A DNA stretch of 64,000 nucleotides, from assembly GCF_030068605.1 (NCBI RefSeq), contig NZ_JASJOU010000016.1, positions 169,635-233,634 on the forward strand, written 5' to 3'. A program made the position numbers and the translations under genes. The notes beneath the pieces were generated by a model. It did no database searches. It saw only the letters and a list, made by a program, of their open reading frames with translations, and was not told the origin of the DNA. This DNA is from Xanthocytophaga agilis. Its GTDB lineage: Bacteria; Bacteroidota; Bacteroidia; Cytophagales; 172606-1. Positions 43,034 through 53,491 of the stretch are shown here, piece by piece; the first letter of the stretch is position 1; each line of letters starts with the position of its first letter.

Positions 43034-45838
43034 ATGAGAAATAGTATTTTTGTTCTCCTACTTTTATTATCTGTACGTGTCTACTCACAAAGTCCGGATT
43101 ATAGGAAGGCAGAACAACTATATAAAGAAGCCAATATCTTATTCGAAAAAGAATCAGATCAAGCAGCATTAGCAAAATATATTCAAGCAAAACAGCTTTA
43201 CGAATCATTGAAAATTGTAAATGCCAACTATGCAGACTTACTTGTAAAGATGGGCTCTCTGGCGGAAATCAAAGGAGATGTTAAGGCAGCTATTATCCAG
43301 TATAAAGCTGCTTTAACTCTCAGTCAGAAAGCCAGGCCAGATTCGTCCTTAACACCTGTTTTTTTCACAGCCGCTATCTTATTAGGCGAAACTTTCTATA
43401 AGACAGAACGATACGATTCTGCCTTGATTTATTGTAACCAGGCAAAAGCATATATTAGCAACGATCAGAGAGAGCATAATATAGAACGCCTCTACAATGT
43501 ATTAGGAGCAATCTATTACGCAGATGGAAATTACCGACAGAGTTTAACACACTTTGAGAAAGCATTTATAGCCTCATCACAACAGAAAAAAATCCATCCT
43601 TCTATTTTATGCAGAAATCAGCTTAATATAGCTTCTGCTGCCAATAATCTGGGCCAGTACACTCGTGCATTACAAGCCTATCAGCAAGCGCTCAGCTATA
43701 AATATGTTCCAGAAATTGTTTATCGAAAAATGGGAGAAACCTATCTAAAATTAAATAAGCCGGATAGTGCCTCCTTTTTTCTTCAGAAGTCAGCAGGTAC
43801 AGATAATCCTGAAAACAGAATTGTAGTCTGGAATCACTTGGGGAATCTTTATGTCCAACAAAGTGACTATGTACAGGCATTAAATTATTATAATCAGTCC
43901 ATACAGTTAAATCAAAAACTTATTGGAAATAAAAACACAAAATTAGCAACCTCTTATCTTGGCATTGGTCATATTTATACAGCACAAAAGCGCTATAAAG
44001 AAGCCCTAAATACTATACAACAGGCATTAGTGTTACTGCATCTATCCTTTGAAAGTAGAGATATCTCCAAAAATCCAGATGATCTGATCAATGTAATTTC
44101 CCGATTAGATTTTTACAAAGCATTACATGCCAAGGCATTGGCACTTGGGCAATATGCTCAACAGACCAGAAAGCTTACAGATTTGGAATCTGCTTTTAAA
44201 ACATATCAACTAGCTATCAGACTTGCAGAACAGCTTCGGCTCAGCTATGATACAGACGAAGCCAAGTTATTTTTTGTTCAGCAGGTTTTCCCTATTTATG
44301 AAGAAGCAGTCTCTGTAGCATTTGCCTTATATAAGCAAACAAAAAAGATCAGTTATACTGAGTTAGCCTTTTCAATCTCAGAAAAGAGCAAAGCTGCTGT
44401 GCTGGCAGAAACACTGAGAGGCTTACAAATCAGTCAACAGAAAGGTGTACCATCGGGCTTACTTCAGGAAGAGAAAGAATTACGTCGCAGAATTACAAAA
44501 TTAACCATTGCCAGTATTGAGACTAAAGATTCCGCACAGATAGTTACTCTAAAAGATCAGATTCGGGACAATGAAATCAGTCTGGCACAAATGATAAAGA
44601 AACTAGATGCCAATGAGAAATATTACCAGTTAAAATACAATAATCAACCTGTAAGTCTGATTCAGCTACAGAAAAAAATACTAAATTCGAATACTGCATT
44701 TATCGAATATTTCTTCGGAAGCAAGGCTCTTTATGCATTTGTAGTTACTAAGGAAGAGTTTCAAGTCTTTCAACTTCCCATAACTCATGTGTTTAAAGAT
44801 GCATTGACCAAATATACACTCTCTTTATTTGATCATCACCCATCTCCTATCCAACCTATCTGGGCTAATATATTGTACCAGAACTTAGTAACACCTTTGG
44901 ACCCTATTATAAAGAACCATCAGAAACTAATCATTGTACCAGATGGAGAATTGAGCTATTTACCATTCGAATCACTTGTAAAAGATCCCAACAGCCTACA
45001 TTATTTGCTGGATGACTATATCGTTCGGTATGCTTATTCCGGAACACTATTGGAATTTACTACCCAGAAACAAAACGTTCAGAATACAGATGAGGTATTG
45101 GCAATGGCCCCTTTTGCGGGTAGTTCAGGCAATAGCTTTCGCAGTATACAAATCTCACCATTACCAGCTTCGAAGGCTGAAGTAGAGACAATTGGCGGTC
45201 ATATTTTCCTGGAATCTGCTGCGACTAAAGAGGTATTTCTGAAATTAGTATCTCAATCAGGTATTATACATCTTGCCACTCACGCCACTGCAGATAGCAA
45301 GGAACCACTTAATTCGTATATTACCTTCTACCCTAAAGATGCTGATTCTCTATCAGGTTATCGGTTATATACATCTGAACTCTATAATCTTCAACTGGAT
45401 AATGTAAAGCTTGTAGTTCTAAGTGCCTGTGAAACAGGAGGAGGCAAATTAGTACGGGGCGAAGGAGTAATGAGCCTTGCCAGGGCATTTGCGTATGCAG
45501 GTTGCCCCAATATTGCCATGACACTCTGGCGAGCCGATGACAGAGCCACAGCCCAAATCGCCACACGTATGTATGAATATCTGAAAAAAGGATATACTAA
45601 AGATGAAGCGCTCAATAAAGCCAAACAAGACTATCTCCAGGAAGCACCTTCCTCCAGACGTAATCCTTATTATTGGGCTAACATGGTATTAGTGGGTGAT
45701 GACGTTCCTGTATATACCTCCTATCGCTGGCTCTGGATTACTGGAGGAATCCTTCTGGTATTGCTTGGAGCAGGCATCTTCATGGGAATGACAAACAGAC
45801 AGAAGAAACATCTTACAATGGAAAAGCAATCATCCTAA
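43034..45838 (+). CDS. Exported TPR-CHAT (caspase-like) protease
   Basis: 934 residues. Signal peptide (IFVLLLLLSVRVYS). TPR array at about 20-330 (for example LYNVLGAIYYADGNYRQSLT), then a helical spacer. The CHAT domain at about 560-895 has catalytic H750 (IIHLATHATAD) and C799 (LVVLSACETGGG). One C-terminal membrane helix (about 900-922). So the protease is anchored in the inner membrane and faces the periplasm. Physiological target unknown. Follows a lipoprotein gene by 42 bp. Confidence 0.9.
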   Translation: MRNSIFVLLLLLSVRVYSQSPDYRKAEQLYKEANILFEKESDQAALAKYIQAKQLYESLKIVNANYADLLVKMGSLAEIKGDVKAAIIQYKAALTLSQKARPDSSLTPVFFTAAILLGETFYKTERYDSALIYCNQAKAYISNDQREHNIERLYNVLGAIYYADGNYRQSLTHFEKAFIASSQQKKIHPSILCRNQLNIASAANNLGQYTRALQAYQQALSYKYVPEIVYRKMGETYLKLNKPDSASFFLQKSAGTDNPENRIVVWNHLGNLYVQQSDYVQALNYYNQSIQLNQKLIGNKNTKLATSYLGIGHIYTAQKRYKEALNTIQQALVLLHLSFESRDISKNPDDLINVISRLDFYKALHAKALALGQYAQQTRKLTDLESAFKTYQLAIRLAEQLRLSYDTDEAKLFFVQQVFPIYEEAVSVAFALYKQTKKISYTELAFSISEKSKAAVLAETLRGLQISQQKGVPSGLLQEEKELRRRITKLTIASIETKDSAQIVTLKDQIRDNEISLAQMIKKLDANEKYYQLKYNNQPVSLIQLQKKILNSNTAFIEYFFGSKALYAFVVTKEEFQVFQLPITHVFKDALTKYTLSLFDHHPSPIQPIWANILYQNLVTPLDPIIKNHQKLIIVPDGELSYLPFESLVKDPNSLHYLLDDYIVRYAYSGTLLEFTTQKQNVQNTDEVLAMAPFAGSSGNSFRSIQISPLPASKAEVETIGGHIFLESAATKEVFLKLVSQSGIIHLATHATADSKEPLNSYITFYPKDADSLSGYRLYTSELYNLQLDNVKLVVLSACETGGGKLVRGEGVMSLARAFAYAGCPNIAMTLWRADDRATAQIATRMYEYLKKGYTKDEALNKAKQDYLQEAPSSRRNPYYWANMVLVGDDVPVYTSYRWLWITGGILLVLLGAGIFMGMTNRQKKHLTMEKQSS

Positions 45839-45856
45839 ATAGTATTTTATAAAAAA

Positions 45857-45887
45857 TCCCTGTATAATGATCATACAGGGACTTTTT
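45857..45887. terminator. Bidirectional terminator between CHAT and porX
   Basis: A 9-bp stem (45857-45865 with 45873-45881), flanked by an A run and a T run, between convergent genes. Confidence 0.8.
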
Positions 45888-45900
45888 ATAAAAGATTTTA

Positions 45901-47454
45901 TCATTGCTTAGGAGATAGCTGAATGTAGGGAATAATCATCTCTTCCAGTGAAACCCCTCCATGCTGAAATGTATCTTTATAATAGTTAACGTAGTAATTA
46001 TAATTGTTAGGATAAGCAAAGAAATAGTCTTCTACTGCGAATACATACGCTGTCGAAACATTAATCTTAGGCAGGAAGAAACGCTCTGGCTTGCGTACAA
46101 CGAATACATCTTTATCATCAAATCCTAGATTTTTGCCCTGTTTGTAACGCAAGTTAGTATTTACATTACGGTCTCCCACAATCTTAAAAGGACGTTTTAC
46201 GCGAACAGTACCATGATCTGTAGTTACTATCACCTTCACTTTTCGTTCTGCTAATTTTCTGAACATTTCAATAAGTGGCGAGTGTAGCAACCATGATCGG
46301 GTAATTGACCGATAGGCGGATTCGTCAGGAGCTAGTTCACGCACCATAGCCATATCGGTGCGAGCATGAGAAAGCATATCCACGAAGTTATATACAATCA
46401 CATTTAATTGATTGGTCATCAGATTATGCAAATTCTCATCCAATGTTTTACCTTGAGAAACATTGATAATCTTATGGTAACTCATCTTGCCCTCAATACG
46501 ATTTTTCTGTAACTGACGCTTCAGAAATTCTTCTTCATGGTTATTTTTCCCTTCATCATCGTCATCATTTACCCATAGATCTGAATGGTATTTCTCCATA
46601 TCAGAAGGCAACATTCCTGAAAAGATAGAATTACGGGCAAAGGCAGTAGTAGTAGGCAATATGGAATAATAGGTACTTTCTTCTTCCACATTAAAATATT
46701 CCGCAAGAATAGGCTCAATAACTTTCCATTGATCATATCGTAGATTATCAATCAGAAAAAAGAAGACAGGTTCATCCCCTAATAATGGAAATACCTTTTT
46801 TTTCATTAACTGATGTGACATTAGTGGTTTTTCAACCTTGGGATCATTCAACCAGTCTTCATAACTATCCATGATAAATTTCACGAAGTTGGTGTTAGCC
46901 TCACTCTTTTGATTATCAAGCACCTCTCCCATGCTCTTATTTTCAGAGCTATCCATCTCCAACTCCCAATAAATAAGCTTTTTATAAATATCAACCCATT
47001 CGTTGTGATCAATACGATCCATGTAGGCCATAGAAATATTACGAAAATCCTGCAGATAACCCTGATTCGTTTTTTCACTTACCAGACGTTTATTATCCAG
47101 AATCTTTTTCACAGACAACAGTATCTGATTGGGATTTAATGGCTTTATCAGGTAATCAGCAATCTTTGATCCTATGGCCTCCTCCATAATATGCTCTTCT
47201 TCACTCTTGGTAATCATCACAACCGGAAGGTTAGGCTTGGTGGTCTTAATCTGGGTTAATGTTTCAAGTCCGGTCATTCCAGGCATATTTTCATCCAGAA
47301 AAACAATGTCATAGTTCTGTTCCTGGCATTTATCCAGCGCATCCGACCCACTATTTACAGGGGTAACATCGTATCCTTTATTTTCCAGAAATAAAATATG
47401 TGGTTTGAGCAGGTCAATTTCATCATCAGCCCATAAAATAGAATATCTTTGCAT
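45901..47454 (-). CDS. porX: PorX: response regulator with PglZ (alkaline-phosphatase-like) domain
   Basis: 517 residues. Receiver domain 1-120 with phospho-acceptor D54 (VFLDENMPGM) and acidic pocket ADDE (9-12). A helical linker (about 125-205) leads to the PglZ domain (about 210-510), with metal residues in FFFLIDNLRYDQW (N-terminal Asp) and VTTDHGTVRV. PorX controls type IX secretion genes together with PorY and a sigma factor, and hydrolyses cyclic oligonucleotides in studied cases. It indicates that the organism has T9SS and probably gliding. Confidence 0.93.
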   Translation of the reverse strand: MQRYSILWADDEIDLLKPHILFLENKGYDVTPVNSGSDALDKCQEQNYDIVFLDENMPGMTGLETLTQIKTTKPNLPVVMITKSEEEHIMEEAIGSKIADYLIKPLNPNQILLSVKKILDNKRLVSEKTNQGYLQDFRNISMAYMDRIDHNEWVDIYKKLIYWELEMDSSENKSMGEVLDNQKSEANTNFVKFIMDSYEDWLNDPKVEKPLMSHQLMKKKVFPLLGDEPVFFFLIDNLRYDQWKVIEPILAEYFNVEEESTYYSILPTTTAFARNSIFSGMLPSDMEKYHSDLWVNDDDDEGKNNHEEEFLKRQLQKNRIEGKMSYHKIINVSQGKTLDENLHNLMTNQLNVIVYNFVDMLSHARTDMAMVRELAPDESAYRSITRSWLLHSPLIEMFRKLAERKVKVIVTTDHGTVRVKRPFKIVGDRNVNTNLRYKQGKNLGFDDKDVFVVRKPERFFLPKINVSTAYVFAVEDYFFAYPNNYNYYVNYYKDTFQHGGVSLEEMIIPYIQLSPKQ

Positions 47455-47848
47455 TTCGAAAATTCGTTTAAAAATTAAAAAAGTAATTCACTACTGGCTG
47501 TCAGTAGATTATATTTAGAAGCAATGTAAATAAATTAAAAATTTATCAAAACAATTGTGCGGTTAGAATAGATTAAATAAATATTATCTATAGATAATCA
47601 GATATTTCTCATGTCGTTTCCATGCATAGTATCAGCTATTTTAGCAAATAATAGAGAGACGGCTTATTGGATTTTTTGATTGTATAGACTCATTGACAGT
47701 CTGAATTGAATTTACTACTAAGCTTTTAGCCATTTTCATGCCAGTTACATTCTAATCTGTAACGTAAATCCTAGGATTTAGTTTTCAGATCACATTCCGG
47801 GAAGAAATCCTTTTAACTGGCTGTATATATTTTTAATCTGTTAGAAAG
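47455..47848. other. 394-bp divergent intergenic region
   Basis: AT-rich; no ORF, hairpin or repeat of note between porX and the HD protein gene. Confidence 0.5.
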
Positions 47849-49093
47849 TTGAATAAAAGGAAAATTTTTAATGACCCTGTCTATGGGTTCATCAGTATAC
47901 ATAGTGATTTAATTTTTGATATCATCGAACAGCCTGTCTTTCAACGGTTACGCCGTATCCGGCAAATGGGCTTAGCTGATTATGTATATCTGGGTGCACA
48001 TCATACCCGGTTCCATCATGCATTAGGAGCAATGCATTTAATGGAATCAACCTTAAAATCGCTATGCTCTAAAGGACATGAGATTACTGATCATGAATGG
48101 GAATCTGCGTTACTGGGGATTCTTTTACACGATGTTGGGCATGGACCGTGTTCACATGCACTAGAGTATAGCATTCTAAGTGATGTCAAACATGAATCAC
48201 TTTCTTTGCTAATCATGCAAAGGTTAAATAAAACCTTCAATGGTGCACTGGATACAGCACTACAGATGTTTAATGGCACCTACCCCCGGCGTTTTTTCAA
48301 TCAGCTTATTACCGGGCAGTTGGATATAGACCGTTTGGATTATCTGAACAGAGATAGTTTTTTCACGGGGGTATCAGAAGGGACTATAGGTTCGGAGCGT
48401 ATTATAAAAATGCTTGATATCGTGAATGATAACCTGGTTGTGGAAGAAAAGGGCATTTATAGTATTGAAAACTTTCTCAATGCCCGACGACTTATGTACT
48501 GGCAGGTGTATCTGCACAAAACGGCAATCAGTGCTGAAACCATGCTAATTCAGGTAATACGCAGAGCCCGTGAGTTAACTTATGCAGGTGTTGAAGTTTT
48601 TGCATCTCCTCCACTTTCTTTATTTCTGAAAGAATCAGTACGTATGGAAAGTTTTCTGAATGATCCTGTGTACTTACAAACTTTTCAATGTCTGGATGAT
48701 TATGATATATGGGGTGCAGTAAAAATATGGATTAATCATTCTGATTTTATACTTTCATCTCTAAGCAGAATGTTATTGGAACGAAAGCTGTTTCGTATTA
48801 CGCTATCCTCAGAAAAGCCATCCCGTGAGTTAAGTAAAACAATAAAGAATCAATTAAGTACATTTTATCGTATACCATCAAAGGATATGCATTACTTGTA
48901 TGTAGAGGGCTCTACCAGCAATGCAGCATACTTGGCACAAGGTACTGGAATTAATATTCTAACTAAGAAAGGCAAGATTCTTGACATTGCTCTGGCATCA
49001 GATTTGCCAAATATCAAAGCTATGAGTAAAATTGTGCGAAAATACTATGCATGCTGGGCAAAGGAAATAAACTGGGGACAAGCTAGTCTATGA
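47849..49093 (+). CDS. HD-domain phosphohydrolase
   Basis: 414 residues, start TTG 47849 (LNKRKIFNDPVYGFISIHSD). HD site: H50 in GAHHTRFHHALGAMHL, HD in LLHDVGHGPCSHALE, and the distal D in QLDIDRLDYLNRDSFF. SAMHD1/dGTPase-like family; cytoplasmic (d)NTP or nucleotide phosphohydrolase. In Bacteroidota it usually precedes lpxD, as here. Confidence 0.88.
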   Translation: MNKRKIFNDPVYGFISIHSDLIFDIIEQPVFQRLRRIRQMGLADYVYLGAHHTRFHHALGAMHLMESTLKSLCSKGHEITDHEWESALLGILLHDVGHGPCSHALEYSILSDVKHESLSLLIMQRLNKTFNGALDTALQMFNGTYPRRFFNQLITGQLDIDRLDYLNRDSFFTGVSEGTIGSERIIKMLDIVNDNLVVEEKGIYSIENFLNARRLMYWQVYLHKTAISAETMLIQVIRRARELTYAGVEVFASPPLSLFLKESVRMESFLNDPVYLQTFQCLDDYDIWGAVKIWINHSDFILSSLSRMLLERKLFRITLSSEKPSRELSKTIKNQLSTFYRIPSKDMHYLYVEGSTSNAAYLAQGTGINILTKKGKILDIALASDLPNIKAMSKIVRKYYACWAKEINWGQASL

Positions 49094-49202
49094 AAGTAAC
49101 ACTATCTACTTGTGTTCAGTACAATCGGGAATGAGGCAAAACATAGTAGACTGCATCCATTAAACATTTTGAATTCTTTATTCTTCATACATTCATCAAC
49201 TT

Positions 49203-50249
49203 ATGGAGTTTACCATAGAACAGATAGCCGGAATGCTCAAGGGAAGCGTAGAAGGCAACGGCTCATTAGTAGTAAATAAATTAGCTAAGATTGAAGAAGC
49301 AACCGTAGGATGTCTGGCTTTCCTATCCAATCAAAAATACGAACCTTACTTATACACAACAGAAGCAACAGCCGTTATTGTTGGTAAAGATTTTGAGCCG
49401 AAGAAAAATTATACAGCTACTTTAATTCGTGTAGACAATCCCTATCTGGCATTTACTGTCTTACTGGAACAATATCAGCAATTTTTAATGGCAGCAAAGG
49501 TTGGCATAGAACAACCTTCTTTTATTGGGGATAATAGTACTACAGGCAGTAATATATTTCGGGGGGCTTTTTCATATATCGGCTCCAACTGTAAAATTGG
49601 TAACAATGTAAAAATATATCCTCAGGCGTATATTGGCGATAATGTAACAATTGGAGACAATACTGTTATCTATGCAGGTGCCAAAATTTATAGTGATATA
49701 GTAATAGGTAATCGTTGTGTAGTACATGCAGGGGCAGTGATTGGAAGTGATGGCTTCGGTTTTGCGCCTCAACCAGATGGAAGCTATCGCCCTATCCCTC
49801 AGGTAGGCAATGTTATTCTGGAAGATGATGTGTGTATTGGGGCCAATACAGTTGTGGATTGTGCTACAATGGGTTCGACCATCATTCGTCAGGGTGCCAA
49901 GCTAGATAATCTGATACAGATTGCGCATAATGTTGAAATAGGTAAACATACTGTTATTGCAGCACAGGCAGGTATATCTGGTTCTACTAAAATAGGAAAT
50001 TATTGTGTAATAGCTGGTCAGGTTGGGATTGTCGGACATCTTCAGATTGCGGATAAAACCAGCTTCGGAGCACAATCGGGTGTATCAAAATCTATTCAGA
50101 AGGAAGGATTAAAGCTTCAGGGATCACCTGCATTTGACTATAAAGATAATCTCAGATCGCTGGCAGTTTTTCGAAACTTACCACAACTTCAAAAGCGACT
50201 TGAAGAATTGGAAGAAAAAATACTAACTTTGTCGATTAATGAAAAATAG
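49203..50249 (+). CDS. lpxD: UDP-3-O-(3-hydroxyacyl)glucosamine N-acyltransferase
   Basis: 348 residues. Uridine-binding N-terminal domain (1-100), then left-handed beta-helix hexapeptides (GDNVTIGDNTVIYAGAKI) and the catalytic His in NLIQIAHNVEIG, with a C-terminal coiled coil (LPQLQKRLEELEEKI). Third step of lipid A synthesis. Followed at 78 bp by lpxC-fabZ. Confidence 0.96.
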   Translation: MEFTIEQIAGMLKGSVEGNGSLVVNKLAKIEEATVGCLAFLSNQKYEPYLYTTEATAVIVGKDFEPKKNYTATLIRVDNPYLAFTVLLEQYQQFLMAAKVGIEQPSFIGDNSTTGSNIFRGAFSYIGSNCKIGNNVKIYPQAYIGDNVTIGDNTVIYAGAKIYSDIVIGNRCVVHAGAVIGSDGFGFAPQPDGSYRPIPQVGNVILEDDVCIGANTVVDCATMGSTIIRQGAKLDNLIQIAHNVEIGKHTVIAAQAGISGSTKIGNYCVIAGQVGIVGHLQIADKTSFGAQSGVSKSIQKEGLKLQGSPAFDYKDNLRSLAVFRNLPQLQKRLEELEEKILTLSINEK

Positions 50250-50326
50250 TTCAGGGTCCAGAGTTCTTGTTCTGGTCTTAGTATGCTTTGAACCTGAACA
50301 CAGAACACAGAACTTAACCAATCCTA

Positions 50327-51718
50327 ATGCATCTTAAACAACACACCATTAAGAAGGCTGTAACACTCTCAGGAGTAGGCTTACATACAGGGGTTCCGGC
50401 GAATATGACTTTTCTGCCAGCAAAACCTCACCATGGTTACAAATTTCAAAGAATTGATCTGGAAGGGCAACCCATTGTAGATGCAGATGTTGATAATGTG
50501 GTAGACCTTTCACGTGGTACTACCATTGAGCAAAGTGGCGCCCGAATCAATACAGTAGAACATACCCTAGCGGCATTGGTAGGTATGGAAATAGATAATG
50601 TTCTGATTCAATTGGATGGACCAGAACCTCCTATCATGGACGGAAGTTCTATTCAATTTGTACAAGCACTGGAATTTGCAGAAAGGGAGGAGCAAAATGC
50701 CCTTCGTAATTTTTATGAAATTACAGAAGAGATTCGATACAGAGACAAGGAAAGAGATGTAGAAATTGCAGCTCTGCCTCTCAGCGATTATAGAATGACA
50801 GTAATGGTTGACTATAATTCTCCAGTACTAGGTAGTCAGCATGCTTCTTTAACAGATATCAGCCAGTTCTCTAATGAAATAGCCAATTGCAGAACGTTCT
50901 GTTTCCTCCATGAATTGGAAATGCTTCATAAGGCAGGATTAGTGAAAGGTGGTGATCTTAATAATGCTATTGTGATTGTAGATCGCATCATTCAGGATGA
51001 AGAATTAGACTATCTGGCAGGATTATTCAATAAACCCAAAGTAGAAGTACGCAAAGAAGGTATTCTGAACAATGTAGAGCTACGATATAAGAATGAACCT
51101 GCTCGTCATAAATTACTGGATTTAATGGGAGACCTTGCACTGGCAGGACGTCCATTAAAGGCCCAAATCCTTGCAGCCCGCCCTGGTCATGCAGCAAACG
51201 TAGCTTTTGCTAAAAAGATCAAGAAGAAAATGCAGGAGTCTGCCAGCAGCAACATTCCTGTGTATGATCCTAAACTTCCTCCTGTTTTGGATTCACTGGC
51301 AATCAGTAATATTCTTCCACATCGTTATCCTTTCCAGTTAATTGATAAGATTATTCACCTGGATGAAAGTTCGGTAACAGGGGTAAAGAACGTAACAATG
51401 AATGAGCCTTTCTTTATGGGGCATTTTCCAGGCAACCCTGTTATGCCAGGAGTGTTGCAGATAGAAGCAATGGCTCAAACAGGTGGTATCCTTGTACTAA
51501 GCACAGTACCTGACCCTGAAAATTACTGGACGTATTTCTTAAGTATTGAAAATTGCCGTTTCCGGAAAATGGTTCTTCCAGGAGATACTATTATTTTCAA
51601 ATGTGAATTAATGGCTCCAATAAAACGTGGTATTGCTAAAATGCAAGGACAAGCTTTCGTGGCTGGCCAGGTTGTATGTGAGGCCGTTATGTCAGCTAGT
51701 ATTGTTAGAAAAAAATAA
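50327..51718 (+). CDS. lpxC-fabZ: Bifunctional LpxC deacetylase / FabZ dehydratase
   Basis: 463 residues. LpxC part 1-305: zinc ligands in EHTLAALVGMEIDN and RHKLLDLMGDLAL. FabZ part about 320-463: HRYPFQLIDKI and GHFPGNPVMPGVLQIEAMAQ, with catalytic His and Glu. The fusion is characteristic of Bacteroidota. Links lipid A commitment with 3-hydroxyacyl-ACP dehydration. Confidence 0.97.
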   Translation: MHLKQHTIKKAVTLSGVGLHTGVPANMTFLPAKPHHGYKFQRIDLEGQPIVDADVDNVVDLSRGTTIEQSGARINTVEHTLAALVGMEIDNVLIQLDGPEPPIMDGSSIQFVQALEFAEREEQNALRNFYEITEEIRYRDKERDVEIAALPLSDYRMTVMVDYNSPVLGSQHASLTDISQFSNEIANCRTFCFLHELEMLHKAGLVKGGDLNNAIVIVDRIIQDEELDYLAGLFNKPKVEVRKEGILNNVELRYKNEPARHKLLDLMGDLALAGRPLKAQILAARPGHAANVAFAKKIKKKMQESASSNIPVYDPKLPPVLDSLAISNILPHRYPFQLIDKIIHLDESSVTGVKNVTMNEPFFMGHFPGNPVMPGVLQIEAMAQTGGILVLSTVPDPENYWTYFLSIENCRFRKMVLPGDTIIFKCELMAPIKRGIAKMQGQAFVAGQVVCEAVMSASIVRKK

Positions 51719-51803
51719 ATAAACCATATTGTCTGTAAATATGTGATGACAGCCATGGCGCTTTTCTGCCTGTTTTACAGACTTGTGTATATATACCAAA
51801 AGA

Positions 51804-52583
51804 ATGAATCAACCATTAGCGTACATTCATCCCGAAGCAAAAATAGGCCCTGATGTAATAATTGAGCCTTTCGCTACTATTCATAAAAATGTTGAGATTG
51901 GAGAAGGCACCTGGATAGGAGCCAATGCAGTAATCAACGAAGGCGCTCGTATTGGGAAGTTTTGCAAAATATATCCAGGAGCAATTATTTCGGCTATTCC
52001 ACAGGACCTTAAATTCGTGGGTGAAGAAACAACCGCAGTAGTTGGCGACTATACCACCATTCGCGAATTTGTTACAATGAGTAGGGGAACAGTAGACAAG
52101 TATACTACCGTTGTTGGTAAAAACTGTCTTATCATGGCCTACGCTCACATTGGACACGATTGCATTATTGGCGACAACTGTATATTAGGCAATGTTGTGC
52201 AGTTGGCAGGTCATGTGCAGATTGACGATTATGTAATATTTGGGGGATCATGTGCTGTACAACAGTTTTCAAAAATCGGAGCTCATACATACATAGGCGG
52301 AGGTTCTCTTGTCCGCAAAGATGTTCCTCCTTTTGTTAAGGCAGCCCGCGAACCTTTAGCCTATAGTGGCGTTAACTCTATTGGCCTTCGTCGCAGAGGG
52401 TTTTCCAATGAGAAAATCAACGAGATTCAGGAAATTTATCGATATGTGTATCTGAGAGGATTAAATAACGCGGATGCATTGGAATCTATAGAAACTAATC
52501 TCCCAGCATCTGTAGAACGAGATCTGATTATAGAGTTTATTCGAAGTTCGGAACGAGGTATTATGCGAGGCACTTCAGAATAA
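51804..52583 (+). CDS. lpxA: UDP-GlcNAc acyltransferase
   Basis: 259 residues from ATG 51804 (MNQPLAYIHPEAKIGP). Hexapeptide beta-helix; catalytic H118 in MAYAHIGHDC. The C-terminal helices end in RSSERGIMRGTSE. First step of lipid A synthesis. Ends the lpxD-lpxC/fabZ-lpxA cluster with a terminator. Confidence 0.96.
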   Translation: MNQPLAYIHPEAKIGPDVIIEPFATIHKNVEIGEGTWIGANAVINEGARIGKFCKIYPGAIISAIPQDLKFVGEETTAVVGDYTTIREFVTMSRGTVDKYTTVVGKNCLIMAYAHIGHDCIIGDNCILGNVVQLAGHVQIDDYVIFGGSCAVQQFSKIGAHTYIGGGSLVRKDVPPFVKAAREPLAYSGVNSIGLRRRGFSNEKINEIQEIYRYVYLRGLNNADALESIETNLPASVERDLIIEFIRSSERGIMRGTSE

Positions 52584-52590
52584 AATTAAA

Positions 52591-52622
52591 AGCCCATTTC
52601 TCAAACAGGAAATGGGCTTTTT
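52591..52622 (+). terminator. Terminator of the lipid A cluster
   Basis: A 10-bp stem (52591-52600 with 52609-52618), then TTTTT. Confidence 0.85.
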
Positions 52623-52623
52623 G

Positions 52624-52671
52624 ATTCCCAATGGTATAATTCCCAATGGTATAATTCCCAATGGTATAATT
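52624..52671. repeat. Perfect 15-bp tandem repeat, three copies
   Basis: ATTCCCAATGGTATA is repeated at 52624, 52639 and 52654 without a mismatch, and the next bases begin a fourth copy. It lies between the lpxA terminator and the GH16 stop codon (52672-52670), which falls on its edge. Confidence 0.95.
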
Positions 52672-53491
52672 ATTTCTTTTGATAAACCCTAACATAGTCT
52701 ACTTCCATCATTTGAGGGAAAATACTGGTATCCACACCTTCTTTTCCACCCCAATCTCCGCCAACAGCGATATTTAACAACAAGTGAAACTTCTGGTTAT
52801 AAGGCCAGGTTGCAGGATTATTCTGTTTATCATTGGTGAAAGTGAAATAGGATTTATCATCTATAAAAAATGTGATCTTCTCCTCATCCCATACCATGCT
52901 ATATACATGAAAGGCACTACTAACATCCGATACAGATAATTGATTACCCTTATTGGTACCAATTGTATGATTGTAAGCCTTAGTATGAATATTGGCATGA
53001 ATCACTCCCTGATCATATCCTACATGTTCCATGATATCAAGTTCGCCATCATCAGGCCACTTCAAGGGAGTCGTCGACGCTAACATCCAGATAGCAGGCC
53101 ATGTACCCTTACCTAATGGCAGTTTGGCTTTTACCTCGATCCGCCCATACATCCAGTCTCCTTTTCCTTTAGTATGTAAACGTGCAGAGGTATACTCATT
53201 CTGATTGAATTTCTCCTTGTGTGCTTCTATTGTAAGAACTCCATTTTCTACATGCGCATTTTCTATACGTTCTCTGGTATAGTATTGTAGTTCGTGATTA
53301 CCCCAGCCATTTCCTCCTTCTCCATATCCCCAACGGGCAGGGTCAGGCAAACCCCTATAATCAAATTCATCACTCCAGACAAGTTGATACCCTTTTTTAT
53401 GTACTAGTGATTCTTTTTTACAAGAGAGCAACCCTGTAAGTAAAATCAAAGTAAGAAAGCAGTATTGCAGACATGTAAACGATTGAAACAT
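52670..53491 (-). CDS. GH16 family glycosidase lipoprotein (beta-glucanase type)
   Basis: 273 residues. Lipobox LTGLLSC (Cys 24). The GH16 jelly roll has the catalytic ExDxxE E150-D152-E155 (DGELDIMEHVGYD) and sugar-binding Trp (NGWGNHELQYYT, GTWPAIWML). Cuts beta-1,3 or mixed-linkage glucans such as laminarin at the cell surface. Confidence 0.93.
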   Translation of the reverse strand: MFQSFTCLQYCFLTLILLTGLLSCKKESLVHKKGYQLVWSDEFDYRGLPDPARWGYGEGGNGWGNHELQYYTRERIENAHVENGVLTIEAHKEKFNQNEYTSARLHTKGKGDWMYGRIEVKAKLPLGKGTWPAIWMLASTTPLKWPDDGELDIMEHVGYDQGVIHANIHTKAYNHTIGTNKGNQLSVSDVSSAFHVYSMVWDEEKITFFIDDKSYFTFTNDKQNNPATWPYNQKFHLLLNIAVGGDWGGKEGVDTSIFPQMMEVDYVRVYQKK

